This document shows, piece by piece, positions 18,798 to 28,031 of a stretch of 64,000 nucleotides of DNA. The position numbers and the translations under genes are program-made. The notes below the pieces were generated by a model. The model had not been told where the DNA came from and ran no database searches. It saw only the letters and a program-made list of their open reading frames with translations. The stretch is from assembly GCF_000262755.1 (NCBI RefSeq), contig NZ_AFEU01000003.1, forward strand, positions 124,001 to 188,000, read 5' to 3'. The DNA is from Bacillus methanolicus PB1. GTDB lineage: Bacteria; Bacillota; Bacilli; Bacillales; Cytobacillaceae. The first letter of the stretch is position 1; each line of letters starts with the position of its first letter.

Positions 18798-19769
18798 CTA
18801 TGCCCACCACATTTCAGTCATTTGCTCTTTAAATAGAATTTCTTTCAGTAAGCTGATCGCTTTACTTAATCCCTCATCGGTAGAAGAGAGCATGTCTTCA
18901 TGTTCAATGGAAAGAACATAATCATAACCTACTGCACGAAGTGTGCTAACAATATCTTTCCACATCTTTTCGTCATGGCCATAGCCGACTGATCTGAACG
19001 TCCATGACCGGTCTAAAATGTTGCTGTAGTGTTTCGTATCTAACACACCGTTCACACTAATATTGGCTTTGTCTAAATATGTGTCTTTTGCGTGGAAATG
19101 GAAGATGGCATTTTCTCGGCCTAGCTTTTTAATTGCCTCTACGGGATCAATTCCTTGCCAAACAAGGTGGCTCGGATCGAAATTTGCTCCAATGCTTTCT
19201 CCCGCATGTTCTCTTAATTTCAGTAACGTCTCCGGATTGTAGACAACAAAACCGGGATGCATTTCGAAAGCAATTTGATTGATTCCATGAGACTCTGCGA
19301 ATTTAGCCTCTTCTTTCCAATAAGGAATCACCACTTCGTTCCACTGCCAATCTAGAATATCCAAGTATTCCGGAGGCCATGAACAAGTCACCCAATTTGG
19401 ATATTTAGCGTTTGGATGGTCACCTGGGCAACCGGAAAAACCATTAATGACAGGAACTTCTAACTGCTCAGCTAATAAAACCGTTTTTCTCCAAACATCA
19501 TGAGATTCTTTCGCATAATTTTTATTTGGATGAAGAGGATTTCCATGGCAGCTTAAAGCGCTAATCGATAATCCTCTGTTTTCAAGCGCACGTTGGAAAG
19601 ATTTTAATTTTTCAGGGCTTTCCAATAACTCATCAGGGTTGCAGTGGCTGTTTCCCGGATAGTTGCCCGTTCCCAGTTCAACAGCTTCAACACCCATAGC
19701 GCTTAATTTATCAAGCATTTCTTCAAAAGGTAAGTCTTGATATAAAGCTGTGAAAACACCTAGTTTCAC
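18798..19769 (-). CDS. Sugar phosphate isomerase/epimerase (TIM barrel, AP-endonuclease-2 fold)
   Basis: A 323-residue protein of the xylose-isomerase-like TIM-barrel superfamily (IolE/IolH-type). Visible metal-site parts: VEAVELGTGNYPG near the N terminus, AFEMHPGFVVYNP, ANFDPSHLVWQG, FHFHAKDTY and SIEHEDMLSS, giving the E/D/H/E ligand set. It ends with the MWWA tail seen in homologues that are paired with Gfo/Idh/MocA dehydrogenases. The GTG at 19769 overlaps the stop of that dehydrogenase gene (GTGA), and AGGAGGTGTCTTC precedes it. It is the last gene of the LacI-controlled operon. A decayed partial copy lies at 23485-23925. Confidence 0.88.
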   Translation of the reverse strand: MKLGVFTALYQDLPFEEMLDKLSAMGVEAVELGTGNYPGNSHCNPDELLESPEKLKSFQRALENRGLSISALSCHGNPLHPNKNYAKESHDVWRKTVLLAEQLEVPVINGFSGCPGDHPNAKYPNWVTCSWPPEYLDILDWQWNEVVIPYWKEEAKFAESHGINQIAFEMHPGFVVYNPETLLKLREHAGESIGANFDPSHLVWQGIDPVEAIKKLGRENAIFHFHAKDTYLDKANISVNGVLDTKHYSNILDRSWTFRSVGYGHDEKMWKDIVSTLRAVGYDYVLSIEHEDMLSSTDEGLSKAISLLKEILFKEQMTEMWWA

Positions 19770-20944
19770 GAAGACACCTCCTGATCTACTTGGACTTTCA
19801 CCCATTTTTGTTGTTTATGACTTTCTACTATTGCATCGATAATAGACATTGATACATGTCCATCTTCAAAGGTCGCGAAGTTTGTTTGATCTTTTAATGG
19901 GTCTTTTCCATCCCGAATGAATGTATAAAATTGCAGCATCATATTTTTTAAAGCGTCAGGCCAGCCTTCATTATGCCCTCCGGGATGGTGTATCGAAGAT
20001 CTTGCTTCCGGTGCAAATAAAGCAGGATCTGCCAAAAGAATTTCATTTGGTTTGTCGCGATAACCGATCCATAATTTCTCCGGTTCCTCTTGATTCCAAT
20101 AAGCTGAACTTTTGCTGCCATCGATTTCAAAACTTAGTCTGTTTTTCCGGCCGGCACTTACTTGAGAAACTGTAAACACACCTCTAGCCCCATCATGAAA
20201 ACGCACAAGAACCGACGCATAATCTTCTGTTTGGATCGTTACTTCTTCATAATTCTCTTCTTCCGTATTTTGTGTACCGAAAGTTGACACATTTGTTTTC
20301 GGTTTTTTTCTAACAGGTAAAACCGTTGCCAAATCTGCAAAAACTTCCACAATTTTTTTACCGGTCACATATTGGACCGTATCACACCAATGGGAACCTA
20401 TATCCGCGATGGCACGTGTGTATCCGCCGAATTTAGGATCCAAACGCCAGTTAAAATCAGTTTCATACAGTAACCAATCTTGCAAATAACTTCCGTGTAC
20501 CAAATTCACTTTTCCGAATTCACCATTTTTTATCATCGTTTGTAAATTTTTAATAATCGGAAATTGGCGATAATTAAAATTCACACCATGTACGACTTTA
20601 TGCTGTTTTGCTAATGCAAGCAAATCTGCTGACTCTTTACTTGACATCGCTAACGGCTTCTCAGATAAAACATGTTTGCCTGCTAAAATAGCTTCTTTAT
20701 TAATTGAAAAATGAAGATGATTTGGAGTGCAGTTATGAACAACATGTATGTCACTGTCATTAAGCATTTCGCGGTAATCGCCATATGCTCTCGGAATCCC
20801 AAGTTCAGCCGCTTTTTTTTCGGCGGCCGCCTTGCTGCTGCCCGCTAATCCTATTACTTCAACAAAACCAAGCCTTCTGATTGCTTCAATATGAGTAGGA
20901 CCGATAAAACCTGTCCCGATCACTCCGACTTTGATCTTTTCCAT
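19766..20944 (-). CDS. Gfo/Idh/MocA family oxidoreductase
   Basis: A 392-residue NAD(P)-dependent dehydrogenase acting on a sugar, glycoside or inositol. The Rossmann motif GVIGTGFIG is at residues 7-15, and LSEKPLAMSSKES (about 95-107) holds the catalytic EKP lysine; DIGSHWCDT supplies the usual active-site Asp/His. AGGGGGAATCCCAT precedes the start. It is translationally coupled by a 4-base overlap to the TIM-barrel epimerase gene. Such pairs act in inositol metabolism or in 3-keto-glycoside breakdown; which applies here is not decided by the sequence. Confidence 0.9.
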   Translation of the reverse strand: MEKIKVGVIGTGFIGPTHIEAIRRLGFVEVIGLAGSSKAAAEKKAAELGIPRAYGDYREMLNDSDIHVVHNCTPNHLHFSINKEAILAGKHVLSEKPLAMSSKESADLLALAKQHKVVHGVNFNYRQFPIIKNLQTMIKNGEFGKVNLVHGSYLQDWLLYETDFNWRLDPKFGGYTRAIADIGSHWCDTVQYVTGKKIVEVFADLATVLPVRKKPKTNVSTFGTQNTEEENYEEVTIQTEDYASVLVRFHDGARGVFTVSQVSAGRKNRLSFEIDGSKSSAYWNQEEPEKLWIGYRDKPNEILLADPALFAPEARSSIHHPGGHNEGWPDALKNMMLQFYTFIRDGKDPLKDQTNFATFEDGHVSMSIIDAIVESHKQQKWVKVQVDQEVSS

Positions 20945-21419
20945 ATGGGATTCCCCCTGTTCAATAGACGATTTATTTAAAATTTGAAGTCTGGTTTATA
21001 ATTAAAATAATTTCAAATTATTCATTTTCATGTGCTTCTTAACTTGAATTGAATGAAATAATATTTTGACGCTGGTTTTTGTGTTGTAATTCCTCATTTT
21101 GATCAATAACGTCTAATCAAAAAATTTTTTATCCAACCTTCAAGAAAGAACAACGATTTTGAACGAGGTGTCCGACAACGTCTCCCCATGTATTTGTTTG
21201 TTATTCTAATTTCATATTGATCCCTCTGTTTAAAAGAGTAATTTCAAATTCATTAGGAGTACTCCCCTTGAACACAACCACCTCCTTAGAGTTGTGATTT
21301 ATGCCTTCTTCGTATATTTTCTTAATTTTGCAATATTCTTACTAAAAGTAGTAGTTGGAAAAGGGGCCCACCCATCCGAATATAATCGAAGTTGAGATAG
21401 CCCCTAATTCTTTATAGAT
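20945..21419. other. Gap within the carbohydrate operon, with one tiny well-led ORF
   Basis: A 475-base AT-rich stretch between two minus-strand genes of the same putative operon. The only item of note is a 24-codon minus-strand ORF at 21201-21275 (GTG start) whose AAGGAGG is perfectly spaced; otherwise nothing. It could be a site where a gene was lost or an internal promoter region. Confidence 0.4.
21201..21275 (-). CDS. Possible 24-residue peptide
   Basis: GTG start preceded by CTAAGGAGGTGGTT, then 24 codons and TAA. No similarity is recognised. It may be the surviving start of a deleted gene or a leader peptide; the ribosome binding site is the main reason for listing it. Confidence 0.25.
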   Translation of the reverse strand: MFKGSTPNEFEITLLNRGINMKLE

Positions 21420-22262
21420 TTATTTAAATATCTCATTTACTTTAGCTCTCAAATATTCAATAGACGTTTTCGCATACCAATCCGGCTCTGATTGTCTTGT
21501 ATGGAAGCCTACTTCCATTGATAAGTAGCCATCATAATTGATTTCTTTTAATGCTCTTAGAACCGAATCGAAATCTCCTCTTCCCTGTCCAGGTGGGAGG
21601 CGGTCATTGTCCGAAATATGGACGTGGTGAAGTTTATCAGCCATTCGATAGACATAATCGCTCGGCACTTCGTTTCGATACAAGGCATGGAAGGTATCAA
21701 ACATGACTTTCACATTTGATAATCCAGTTTGTTCGGCCAACATTAATGCATCGTCTGCTGTTTCAATCAGATTGCTGTCAGCTGGAGTTGGCTCAACGAC
21801 CATTGTTATCCCTAGCTCTTGCGCATATTTGCCTACCTCTACTAATCCTTCTAAGCTACGGTTCCACGCGTCCTGCTGCGTTGTTCCAAAAGCTGCCCAT
21901 CCCGCCAGCCACATCACTGTAGGACACTCCCAATCGTATGCCAATTGAATTACTTTTTTGTAATGATCGATTGTGAATTTTCTTTCTTCAATGAGCGCAG
22001 AACTAGGATTCATTCCTGGCCCACCACCTGGAGCCGGAAGCATCGCTGCTACTTTTAAATTCTTTTGTTTTAATAGATTTGAAATTTCCTGCCTTCTCTC
22101 TTTTGATAGATAATCAGGCCAGGCGTGCGGACTAGCACAGCCAATCTCAATCCCATTATAGCCAAATGATGATAATCGGTTTATTACCTCCTCTAACGGA
22201 TAAGAAGGAACCCATGCTGGAAAACTACTATATACCCATGTATTGAAAGAAATCCCTTTCAT
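21420..22262 (-). CDS. Sugar phosphate isomerase/epimerase (TIM barrel)
   Basis: A 280-residue xylose-isomerase-like TIM-barrel protein, distinct from the one at 18798. Landmarks: YNGIEIGCASPHAWPDY, MVVEPTPADSNLI with a metal-ligand glutamate, VMFDTFHALYR, LHHVHISDNDRLPPGQG and YLSMEVGF. This set resembles tagatose-3-epimerase/hydroxypyruvate isomerase-type enzymes; the HISDN...PGQG segment is typical. GAAAAGAGGTATTCAA precedes the start. It is probably in the same transcript as the zinc dehydrogenase gene upstream. Confidence 0.87.
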   Translation of the reverse strand: MKGISFNTWVYSSFPAWVPSYPLEEVINRLSSFGYNGIEIGCASPHAWPDYLSKERRQEISNLLKQKNLKVAAMLPAPGGGPGMNPSSALIEERKFTIDHYKKVIQLAYDWECPTVMWLAGWAAFGTTQQDAWNRSLEGLVEVGKYAQELGITMVVEPTPADSNLIETADDALMLAEQTGLSNVKVMFDTFHALYRNEVPSDYVYRMADKLHHVHISDNDRLPPGQGRGDFDSVLRALKEINYDGYLSMEVGFHTRQSEPDWYAKTSIEYLRAKVNEIFK

Positions 22263-22400
22263 TTGAATACCTCTTTTCTAAATATGATTTGATTCATTTG
22301 AGAATGCCCCCAAGTGTCTGATCATGGGCAACATTATTTAGTAACGAGTAGTCCATTCGCACTTTCATCCCTTAAGACTCTAAGATTGATTTTATCCATA

Positions 22401-23432
22401 TTATTCCCAAACAAATACCGCTTTTTCCGTCTTTCTTTCATCAAATAAACGGAAGGCTGTTTCTGCTTCTTCCAGCTTAAATTTGTGAGTCACTAATTTT
22501 TCAACTGGAAGATTTTTTCTCACGATAAATTCGGCGATTTCTTCATATTCCTGAATTGGGAAATACCATGAACCGATAAGTGTTACTTGTTTACGTATCA
22601 ACTGTGGACTCGGATGGATGGTTGTTTCTTTGCTTTCACCGACAAATGCCACGCGGCCATGCGCTCTTACGCAATCCAGTGCATCATTTTGCGCAAAAGG
22701 ACTTCCTGAACAATCGATGGCTGCATCTGCGCCAAGCCCGTTTGTAATGCGCGAAATTTCTTCTTGTACATTGGCATTTTTCCCATTGATGATATAGTCT
22801 GCACCAAGTTCTTTCGCCATTTCTAAACGCTCGTCAATCATGTCTACTGCAATAACAGTAGCACCAAGTGCGTGTGCAACCATTACACCGGCAGCCCCCA
22901 TAGGACCCATTCCGAAGATTACAAGTTTGTCTCTCCCTGAGATTCCCAGTCTCTTTTGCGCATGATATAACGTTCCAACAGCGTCAGTAGAAACGGCAGC
23001 AGTTACGAAGCTCATTTCATCCGGAATACGCATGCAGTTTTCTGCAGGAACAACCATATAGTCAGCATCTCCCCCGTGGGCATCAAAACCAATACACTTG
23101 AATTCCTTACAAAACATTTTATAGCCGCTCTTACAGTGAGCACATTCCCCACAACCTAAAGCTAGGTATACCGCAACACGATCTCCTTCTTGGAATTTTG
23201 ATACGCCCTCTCCAACCTGTGTGATGACCCCCGCTGGTTCATGGCCTGGAACCATTAAACCGGTTTTTGTTCCTTCAAAAACAGAAGTGCCATAATACAA
23301 GCTCATATCACTGCGGCAAATCGCAGATGCCTTCATTTGAACTAAGACTTCTCCTGAACCAGGTGTTGGAACTTCGACGTGGCGAACTTCTACTTTTTTA
23401 TCTCCCGGAAAGAATACAGCTTTCATTTTCAT
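22401..23432 (-). CDS. Zinc-dependent alcohol/polyol dehydrogenase (MDR family)
   Basis: A 343-residue medium-chain dehydrogenase. Catalytic zinc ligands are in ICRSDM (Cys38-type) and GHEPAG (HE pair); the structural-zinc lobe has four cysteines in CGECAHCKSGYKMFC; the NAD-binding GMGPMGAAGV lies near residue 175. It probably oxidises a sugar alcohol or sugar to a keto compound for the co-encoded epimerases. TTTTTAGGAGGAAATACT precedes the ATG. Between it and the upstream permease gene lies a decayed epimerase copy. Confidence 0.9.
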   Translation of the reverse strand: MKMKAVFFPGDKKVEVRHVEVPTPGSGEVLVQMKASAICRSDMSLYYGTSVFEGTKTGLMVPGHEPAGVITQVGEGVSKFQEGDRVAVYLALGCGECAHCKSGYKMFCKEFKCIGFDAHGGDADYMVVPAENCMRIPDEMSFVTAAVSTDAVGTLYHAQKRLGISGRDKLVIFGMGPMGAAGVMVAHALGATVIAVDMIDERLEMAKELGADYIINGKNANVQEEISRITNGLGADAAIDCSGSPFAQNDALDCVRAHGRVAFVGESKETTIHPSPQLIRKQVTLIGSWYFPIQEYEEIAEFIVRKNLPVEKLVTHKFKLEEAETAFRLFDERKTEKAVFVWE

Positions 23433-23484
23433 AGTATTTCCTCCTAAAAAAATATTGTTGAATGGTAAAACCGGTTATGGGACT

Positions 23485-23925
23485 TTGCCCACCACATATC
23501 ACTAATTTATTGCTTGAACAAGATCCCTTGTAGGAGGGAAATGGCTTTACATAAAACTTCATCAGTCGAAGCTAGCATATCCTCATGTTCAATGGAAATA
23601 ACGTAACGTAATCATATGCTACAGCACAAAGAGTACTTACGATGTCCTTCCACATTTCTTCGTCATGGTCCATATCCTACTGATCTAACCGTCCATGAGC
23701 AGTATAAAATATTGCTGTAGTGTTTGGTATCTAACACGCCGTTTACGCTACTATTGGCTTTATCCAGATATGTGTCTTTGGCATGGAAATGAAAGATCGC
23801 ATTTTCCCGACCAATCCTTTTGATGGCTTCTACCGGATCAATTTCTTACCAGACTAAATGACTTGGATCGAAGTTTGCTCCGATACTTTCTCCTACAAAT
23901 TCTCTCAATTTTAGAAACGTCTCAC
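23485..23925 (-). pseudogene. Decayed 3' part of a TIM-barrel epimerase gene, paralogue of 18798-19769
   Basis: The nucleotide sequence parallels 18803-19230 closely: the CCCACCACAT end, CATGTTCAATGGAAA, TTGCTGTAGTGTTTGGTATC, TATGTGTCTTTGGCATGGAA and GGATCGAAGTTTGCTCCGAT all have near-identical counterparts there. Small insertions, deletions and stops break the frame, and only the part corresponding to roughly the last 145 codons is present. It lies between the ABC permease and dehydrogenase genes, exactly where an epimerase gene would be expected, so the operon once had another copy or acquired one by duplication and lost it. Confidence 0.85.
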
Positions 23926-23989
23926 CTGTACCTAATACTTCAGCTTTTTTTATTCCACAATAATTCTTTCGGTCCAAAAGGTTAAGTTT

Positions 23990-24973
23990 TTATCGGTTTA
24001 CCGCCTTACGTCCAAGCGCTACCGACAAAATAATAATCAAACCTCTGATGATCATTTGTTGGCTTACATCCAACCCCATGATAATTAACCCATTGTTAAT
24101 AACTCCAATCATTAATGACCCAATTACTGTTCCTATCACAGTTCCTACTCCTCCAGCTAATGCTGTACCACCAAGAATAACTGCAGCTATTACAGAAAGC
24201 TCGTCACCTTCACCAAAGGAAAATCTTCCCGCATTCATACGGCCTGCATATAGAAGCCCAGCTAAGCCTGCCATTAGGCCAGTGCCCAGGAAAACCAACA
24301 TCTTAATTCTACTTGTATTAACACCAGAAAACCTTGCAGCAATTTCATTTCCACCTGTCGCTAAAACCTGGCGCCCAAATGACGTTTTTTGAAGCAAGAC
24401 GTGTGCGATAATTGCGAACATCAAAGTCCAAATAAGCAGTACAGGGATAGGGCCGATGTCACCAGAACCAAAAATAAAATTGAAATTTGAATCAATAATT
24501 GGAACCGGAGCGGTGTCAGTTATCCACATAGCCATACCCTTGACTGCTCCCATTGTACCCAAAGTTACCAAAAATGACGGAATAGCTAATTTTGTAACAA
24601 GTACACCATTTACTAAACCAATAAGCAGGCCAGTTCCAACACCAGCAATTACTCCCCCTAATATGCCATAGCCTGTTTGAAGAGCTAATGCTCCTGTCAG
24701 TGAAGATAATGCAGCGATTGAACCGACTGAAAGGTCTATTTCACCAGTACTTATTACAAATGTCATCGCTAGGGCCATTAAAGTAATAGTTGCTGTTTGT
24801 CTTACTATATTTAATAAGTTCCCTGTTGTTAAAAACCCCTGATCAAAAAGGGTAATTGAAAAATAGATTAACACTCCTACGAAGGCCAAATACACAATAT
24901 AATTGCGCCACTCAAATTTTTTTACTACGGAGATTGAAGGCTGTTTTACTTCATTAAAAACCTTGGATTGCAT
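23990..24973 (-). CDS. Sugar ABC transporter permease (RbsC-type)
   Basis: A 327-residue inner-membrane permease of the CUT2 (ribose-type) family with eight to ten helices. FVISTGEIDLSVGSIAALSS and GVNTSRIKMLVFLGTGLMAGLAGLLYAGR-like blocks (the ISxGxIDLSVG and SG-hxxxR motifs) are diagnostic, as is VILGGTALAGGVGTV. It forms the channel for the ATPase and lipoprotein encoded just upstream; its ATG lies inside the ATPase gene (20-base overlap), preceded by GGAGGAACTAGAAT. Confidence 0.92.
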   Translation of the reverse strand: MQSKVFNEVKQPSISVVKKFEWRNYIVYLAFVGVLIYFSITLFDQGFLTTGNLLNIVRQTATITLMALAMTFVISTGEIDLSVGSIAALSSLTGALALQTGYGILGGVIAGVGTGLLIGLVNGVLVTKLAIPSFLVTLGTMGAVKGMAMWITDTAPVPIIDSNFNFIFGSGDIGPIPVLLIWTLMFAIIAHVLLQKTSFGRQVLATGGNEIAARFSGVNTSRIKMLVFLGTGLMAGLAGLLYAGRMNAGRFSFGEGDELSVIAAVILGGTALAGGVGTVIGTVIGSLMIGVINNGLIIMGLDVSQQMIIRGLIIILSVALGRKAVNR

Positions 24974-26453
24974 ATTCTAGTTCCTCCTCTGATTTAATCT
25001 CTTTACGCTTCATCTCCTTTTTTATCTTCCCTTCATGCATAACGACCACTCGATCGCTCATGGCTAAAAGTTCCGGAAGCTCTGAGGAGACAACTAGTAT
25101 TGCCTTACCACTTTCGGCCATTTCTCTAATTACTTCAATAATTTCAGTCTTTGCTCCAATATCAACACCGATTGTAGGTTCATCAAGAAGTAATACTGTA
25201 GGATCGGTTGCCAGCCACTTGGCAAGGACAATTTTTTGCTGATTACCACCAGATAACAAGCCTGATGTTTTAAAAATATTATCAGTTTTGATCTTCAACT
25301 TATTAACTAATTGCTTACTAATTTCATTCAATTTTTTATTGTCAATGAAGAGCCCATTTTTTAATTTTGAAAGGATTGGGAGTATCATATTATCCTTTAC
25401 ACTATGTTGAAGAATCAATCCTTGCATCCGTCTATCTTCAGGGATTAGTGAAATGCCTGCTTCTATGGCATCTTTTGGACTCTTAATCTTTCTTTTCTTA
25501 CCCTCAACGTAAATATCACCGCTATCAATTGGGTCAATTCCAAATAAACAACGAAATAATTCAGTTCTGCCGCTACCCATTAATCCTGCTATACCTACAA
25601 TTTCACCAGGCTGGATTGAAAGATTAATATCTTTAAGTCTATTTCCGACATTTAGGTTTTTAACTTCAAAGATCGGTGGTACGTCTGTTGAGTAAGGGCG
25701 TTCTTGCCATTCAAAAGCCTTGTCAAACTCCCTTCCCACAATATGTTGAATGACTGTTTCCAAATCGGTTTCACTACATGTTTCTGTTGTGACATACTTT
25801 CCGTCTCTTAAGATGGTAATCCTATCACATATTTGAAAGATTTCATCCATTCTGTGGGAGATATAAATGATGGAATAACCTTTTTCTTTCAATTTGTTAA
25901 TGATGTTGAATAAGACTTCAGTTTCAGTTTTTGTTAATGATGATGTTGGCTCATCCATTATTAATATTTTTGCTTCTTGAGATAGTGCTTTGGCAATTTC
26001 CGTCATCTGCCAATAGCCAACTCCCAAGTTTTGAACAATATCGGATGGTTTGATATCCACTCCTAATTCTTTTAGCAGCTTTTCTGTTTTCTTCTCGCTT
26101 TCTTTATCATTGAGCAACACCAACGAAGTCCTTGTCTCCCGGGTCAGAAAGATGTTTTGGGAAACGGTCAGTGTAGGAATTAAACTAAACTCTTGGAATA
26201 TCATAGAAATATTATGTTTTTTTGCATCGTCAATGTTCTTAATACTTACTGGTTTTCCTTCTACTAATATTTCACCACTGTCAGCAGCATAAATACCAGT
26301 TAGTATTTTCATTAATGTGGATTTCCCGGCTCCATTCCCTCCCATCAAGGCATGAACTTCTCCTTTTCTCAAGGAGAAATCCACCTTGTCAAGTACGGTA
26401 ACTCCATTAAATGCTTTACAGATATTTTTCATTTCAAGTACAGGCTGATCCAT
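24954..26453 (-). CDS. Sugar ABC transporter ATP-binding protein (RbsA-type, two ABC domains)
   Basis: A 499-residue fused double ATPase of the CUT2 family. First domain: Walker A GGNGAGKST near residue 37, Q-loop and ILIMDEPTSSLTKTE Walker B. Second domain: degenerate nucleotide-binding loop GLMGSGRTE, signature SGGNQQKIVLAKWLA and LLLDEPTIGVDIGAK. The degenerate second Walker A is normal for RbsA, MglA and XylG. AAAAGAAGGTGAATTAAT precedes the start. A palindromic repeat separates it from the binding-protein gene upstream. Confidence 0.94.
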   Translation of the reverse strand: MDQPVLEMKNICKAFNGVTVLDKVDFSLRKGEVHALMGGNGAGKSTLMKILTGIYAADSGEILVEGKPVSIKNIDDAKKHNISMIFQEFSLIPTLTVSQNIFLTRETRTSLVLLNDKESEKKTEKLLKELGVDIKPSDIVQNLGVGYWQMTEIAKALSQEAKILIMDEPTSSLTKTETEVLFNIINKLKEKGYSIIYISHRMDEIFQICDRITILRDGKYVTTETCSETDLETVIQHIVGREFDKAFEWQERPYSTDVPPIFEVKNLNVGNRLKDINLSIQPGEIVGIAGLMGSGRTELFRCLFGIDPIDSGDIYVEGKKRKIKSPKDAIEAGISLIPEDRRMQGLILQHSVKDNMILPILSKLKNGLFIDNKKLNEISKQLVNKLKIKTDNIFKTSGLLSGGNQQKIVLAKWLATDPTVLLLDEPTIGVDIGAKTEIIEVIREMAESGKAILVVSSELPELLAMSDRVVVMHEGKIKKEMKRKEIKSEEELEYAIQGF

Positions 26454-26477
26454 ATTAATTCACCTTCTTTTATTTAT

Positions 26478-26596
26478 GGGGCTGTCTCATAAGGGTCTGA
26501 CCCCATGTGCATTATCAATATATAGCATATTTATCCAACATTATATCCTATATATTGTGTTATGGGGTCTGACCCTTAGGCTTTTGAGACAGCCCC
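26478..26596 (+). repeat. Palindromic repeat, family A, full length, inside an operon
   Basis: A 119-base copy from GGGGCTGTCTCATAAGGG to TTTTGAGACAGCCCC, lying between the binding-protein stop codon (25 bases away) and the ATPase start codon (24 bases away). A transcript through both genes must pass its hairpin, which could lower ATPase/permease expression relative to the binding protein. Confidence 0.93.
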
Positions 26597-26621
26597 ATAA
26601 AATAGTGTCATCCACACAAAC

Positions 26622-27794
26622 TTATTTCATAGCATTTTTAACGGTTGGGGGTGCATCTGTACCGTAGATGAGCTTCCAGGAATCTAAAACATTTTCTTTT
26701 GTAACTTTAATCGCTGGAGAAGCAACATAAGCTGGTGCCTCCTTTCCTAGAAGCGCATAACCTGAAAGAATAGCTTGAGCTACCCCCTGGTCATATGGTA
26801 ATTGAGCGCCTAGGCCTTTAACAATTCCATCGGATGCAATGGATATAGCGACATTTGTACCTAAGTCAACTGTAGTAACGACTAAATCTTCTCTGCCAGC
26901 GTTACGGGCAGCAGACATTACACCCTCAGCTGGTACATCCCATGGCGCAAAAATCCCATCGATGTCACGGTGTCTTGTAAGCATTGCGGAAGCTACTTCT
27001 TCTCCTTTATTTGGATCAGTAATACCTCCTTTTGCTACGATTTCAATGTCTGGATATTTTTCTTTAATTCTTGCTTCAAATGCATCTGAACGGTTTTTCG
27101 TAACAAAGAAATTAACATCGTGATAAACGATACCGACTTTACCTTTCTTACCAATTTTTTCAGCCATGATGTCTGCGGCCAATGCACCGTTTCCATAGTT
27201 GTCACCTGAAACAATGCTAATGTAATCTTTTCCTGGAGAGAGACCCTTTGCTGCCCCATCCATAAATACTAATTTAACTCCTTGTGCAACTGCTTTTTTA
27301 TAAGCTGGTGCGGTGGAAACTGCGTCAACAGGGACTGAGATCATAATATCCGGTTTTTTAGCTAGTACTGTTTCAATGTCGTTTACTTGTTTTTCAGCCT
27401 TAAACTGTGCATCTGTAACAGCGATTACTTCGATGCCCATCTTTTTAAATGTATCTTTCATTGCTCCTACTGCTGCATTCATGTAGTCAGTTCCGGAATA
27501 ATGCATTACAATTGCGGCTTTATACTTTCCATCCTTAATCTTTTGAAGCTCTTCTTCAGTAAGTTGTAAAGATTTTGCAGATACAGCCTTTTCACCATTA
27601 GGCCCCTTATCAAGAACATCTAAATCTGGAATCTTAGGGTTGATTGTCAGCGGTCCGGAAGTCTGCTCAGAGTAATTTTCATTCTTCTTTGTACTTTCTT
27701 TGCTTCCAGTAGCCATTTCCTTATTACCACAACCTATAAGCACCATACTAAGAACAAAAACCAATATGATGGAAACCAAAACATTCTTTTTCAT
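26622..27794 (-). CDS. Sugar ABC transporter substrate-binding lipoprotein
   Basis: A 390-residue extracytoplasmic binding protein. A lipoprotein signal peptide ends in VLIGCGNK, with the lipidated Cys at about residue 22, followed by a polar Ser/Lys-rich linker. The body is a periplasmic-binding-protein type 4 (ribose/RbsB-like) domain with AAIVMHYSGTDYMNAAVGAMKDTF, SVPVDAVSTAPAYKKAV and VVTTVDLGTN. Several W/Y residues could stack on a sugar or polyol. It is the first gene of the operon and is preceded by two operator-like palindromes. Confidence 0.9.
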   Translation of the reverse strand: MKKNVLVSIILVFVLSMVLIGCGNKEMATGSKESTKKNENYSEQTSGPLTINPKIPDLDVLDKGPNGEKAVSAKSLQLTEEELQKIKDGKYKAAIVMHYSGTDYMNAAVGAMKDTFKKMGIEVIAVTDAQFKAEKQVNDIETVLAKKPDIMISVPVDAVSTAPAYKKAVAQGVKLVFMDGAAKGLSPGKDYISIVSGDNYGNGALAADIMAEKIGKKGKVGIVYHDVNFFVTKNRSDAFEARIKEKYPDIEIVAKGGITDPNKGEEVASAMLTRHRDIDGIFAPWDVPAEGVMSAARNAGREDLVVTTVDLGTNVAISIASDGIVKGLGAQLPYDQGVAQAILSGYALLGKEAPAYVASPAIKVTKENVLDSWKLIYGTDAPPTVKNAMK

Positions 27795-27907
27795 TAGGTA
27801 ACCTCTCCTTTGTTTTTTTTAATTAGTACAACTCTTCTAACTTTTTATGATGCGTGATTGAGCAACACTTCCTTTTATTTGATAAAAAAAATAATCAGTT
27901 CATTTAA

Positions 27908-27919
27908 GTAATCGATTAC
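27908..27919. promoter_or_regulatory. Operator-like palindrome O2 before the binding-protein gene
   Basis: GTAATCGATTAC, a perfect 12-base palindrome, identical in its core to the site before the LacI-type gene; it is one base short of the full 14-base form. Confidence 0.65.
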
Positions 27920-27969
27920 ATATAATAAAAATTAACACAGCTTATTGATCTACCAACCTTCAAAATATA

Positions 27970-27983
27970 TGTAATCGTTTACA
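27970..27983. promoter_or_regulatory. Operator-like palindrome O1 (also matches the cre consensus)
   Basis: TGTAATCGTTTACA, fitting TGWAANCGNTNWCA, the CcpA cre consensus, and also plausible as the operator of the adjacent LacI-family regulator. It lies 62 bases from O2, upstream of the sugar transport operon. Confidence 0.65.
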
Positions 27984-28031
27984 ATAGATTTTAAAAAATT
28001 TTTTTCTCTGCAACCCGCGGGTATTTAATAT

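Noticed and set aside
28013-28022. ACCCGCGGGT palindrome after the LacI-type gene as an operator
   Set aside because: A ten-base loopless palindrome just past a stop codon; with no second copy in the window I cannot assign it a role.
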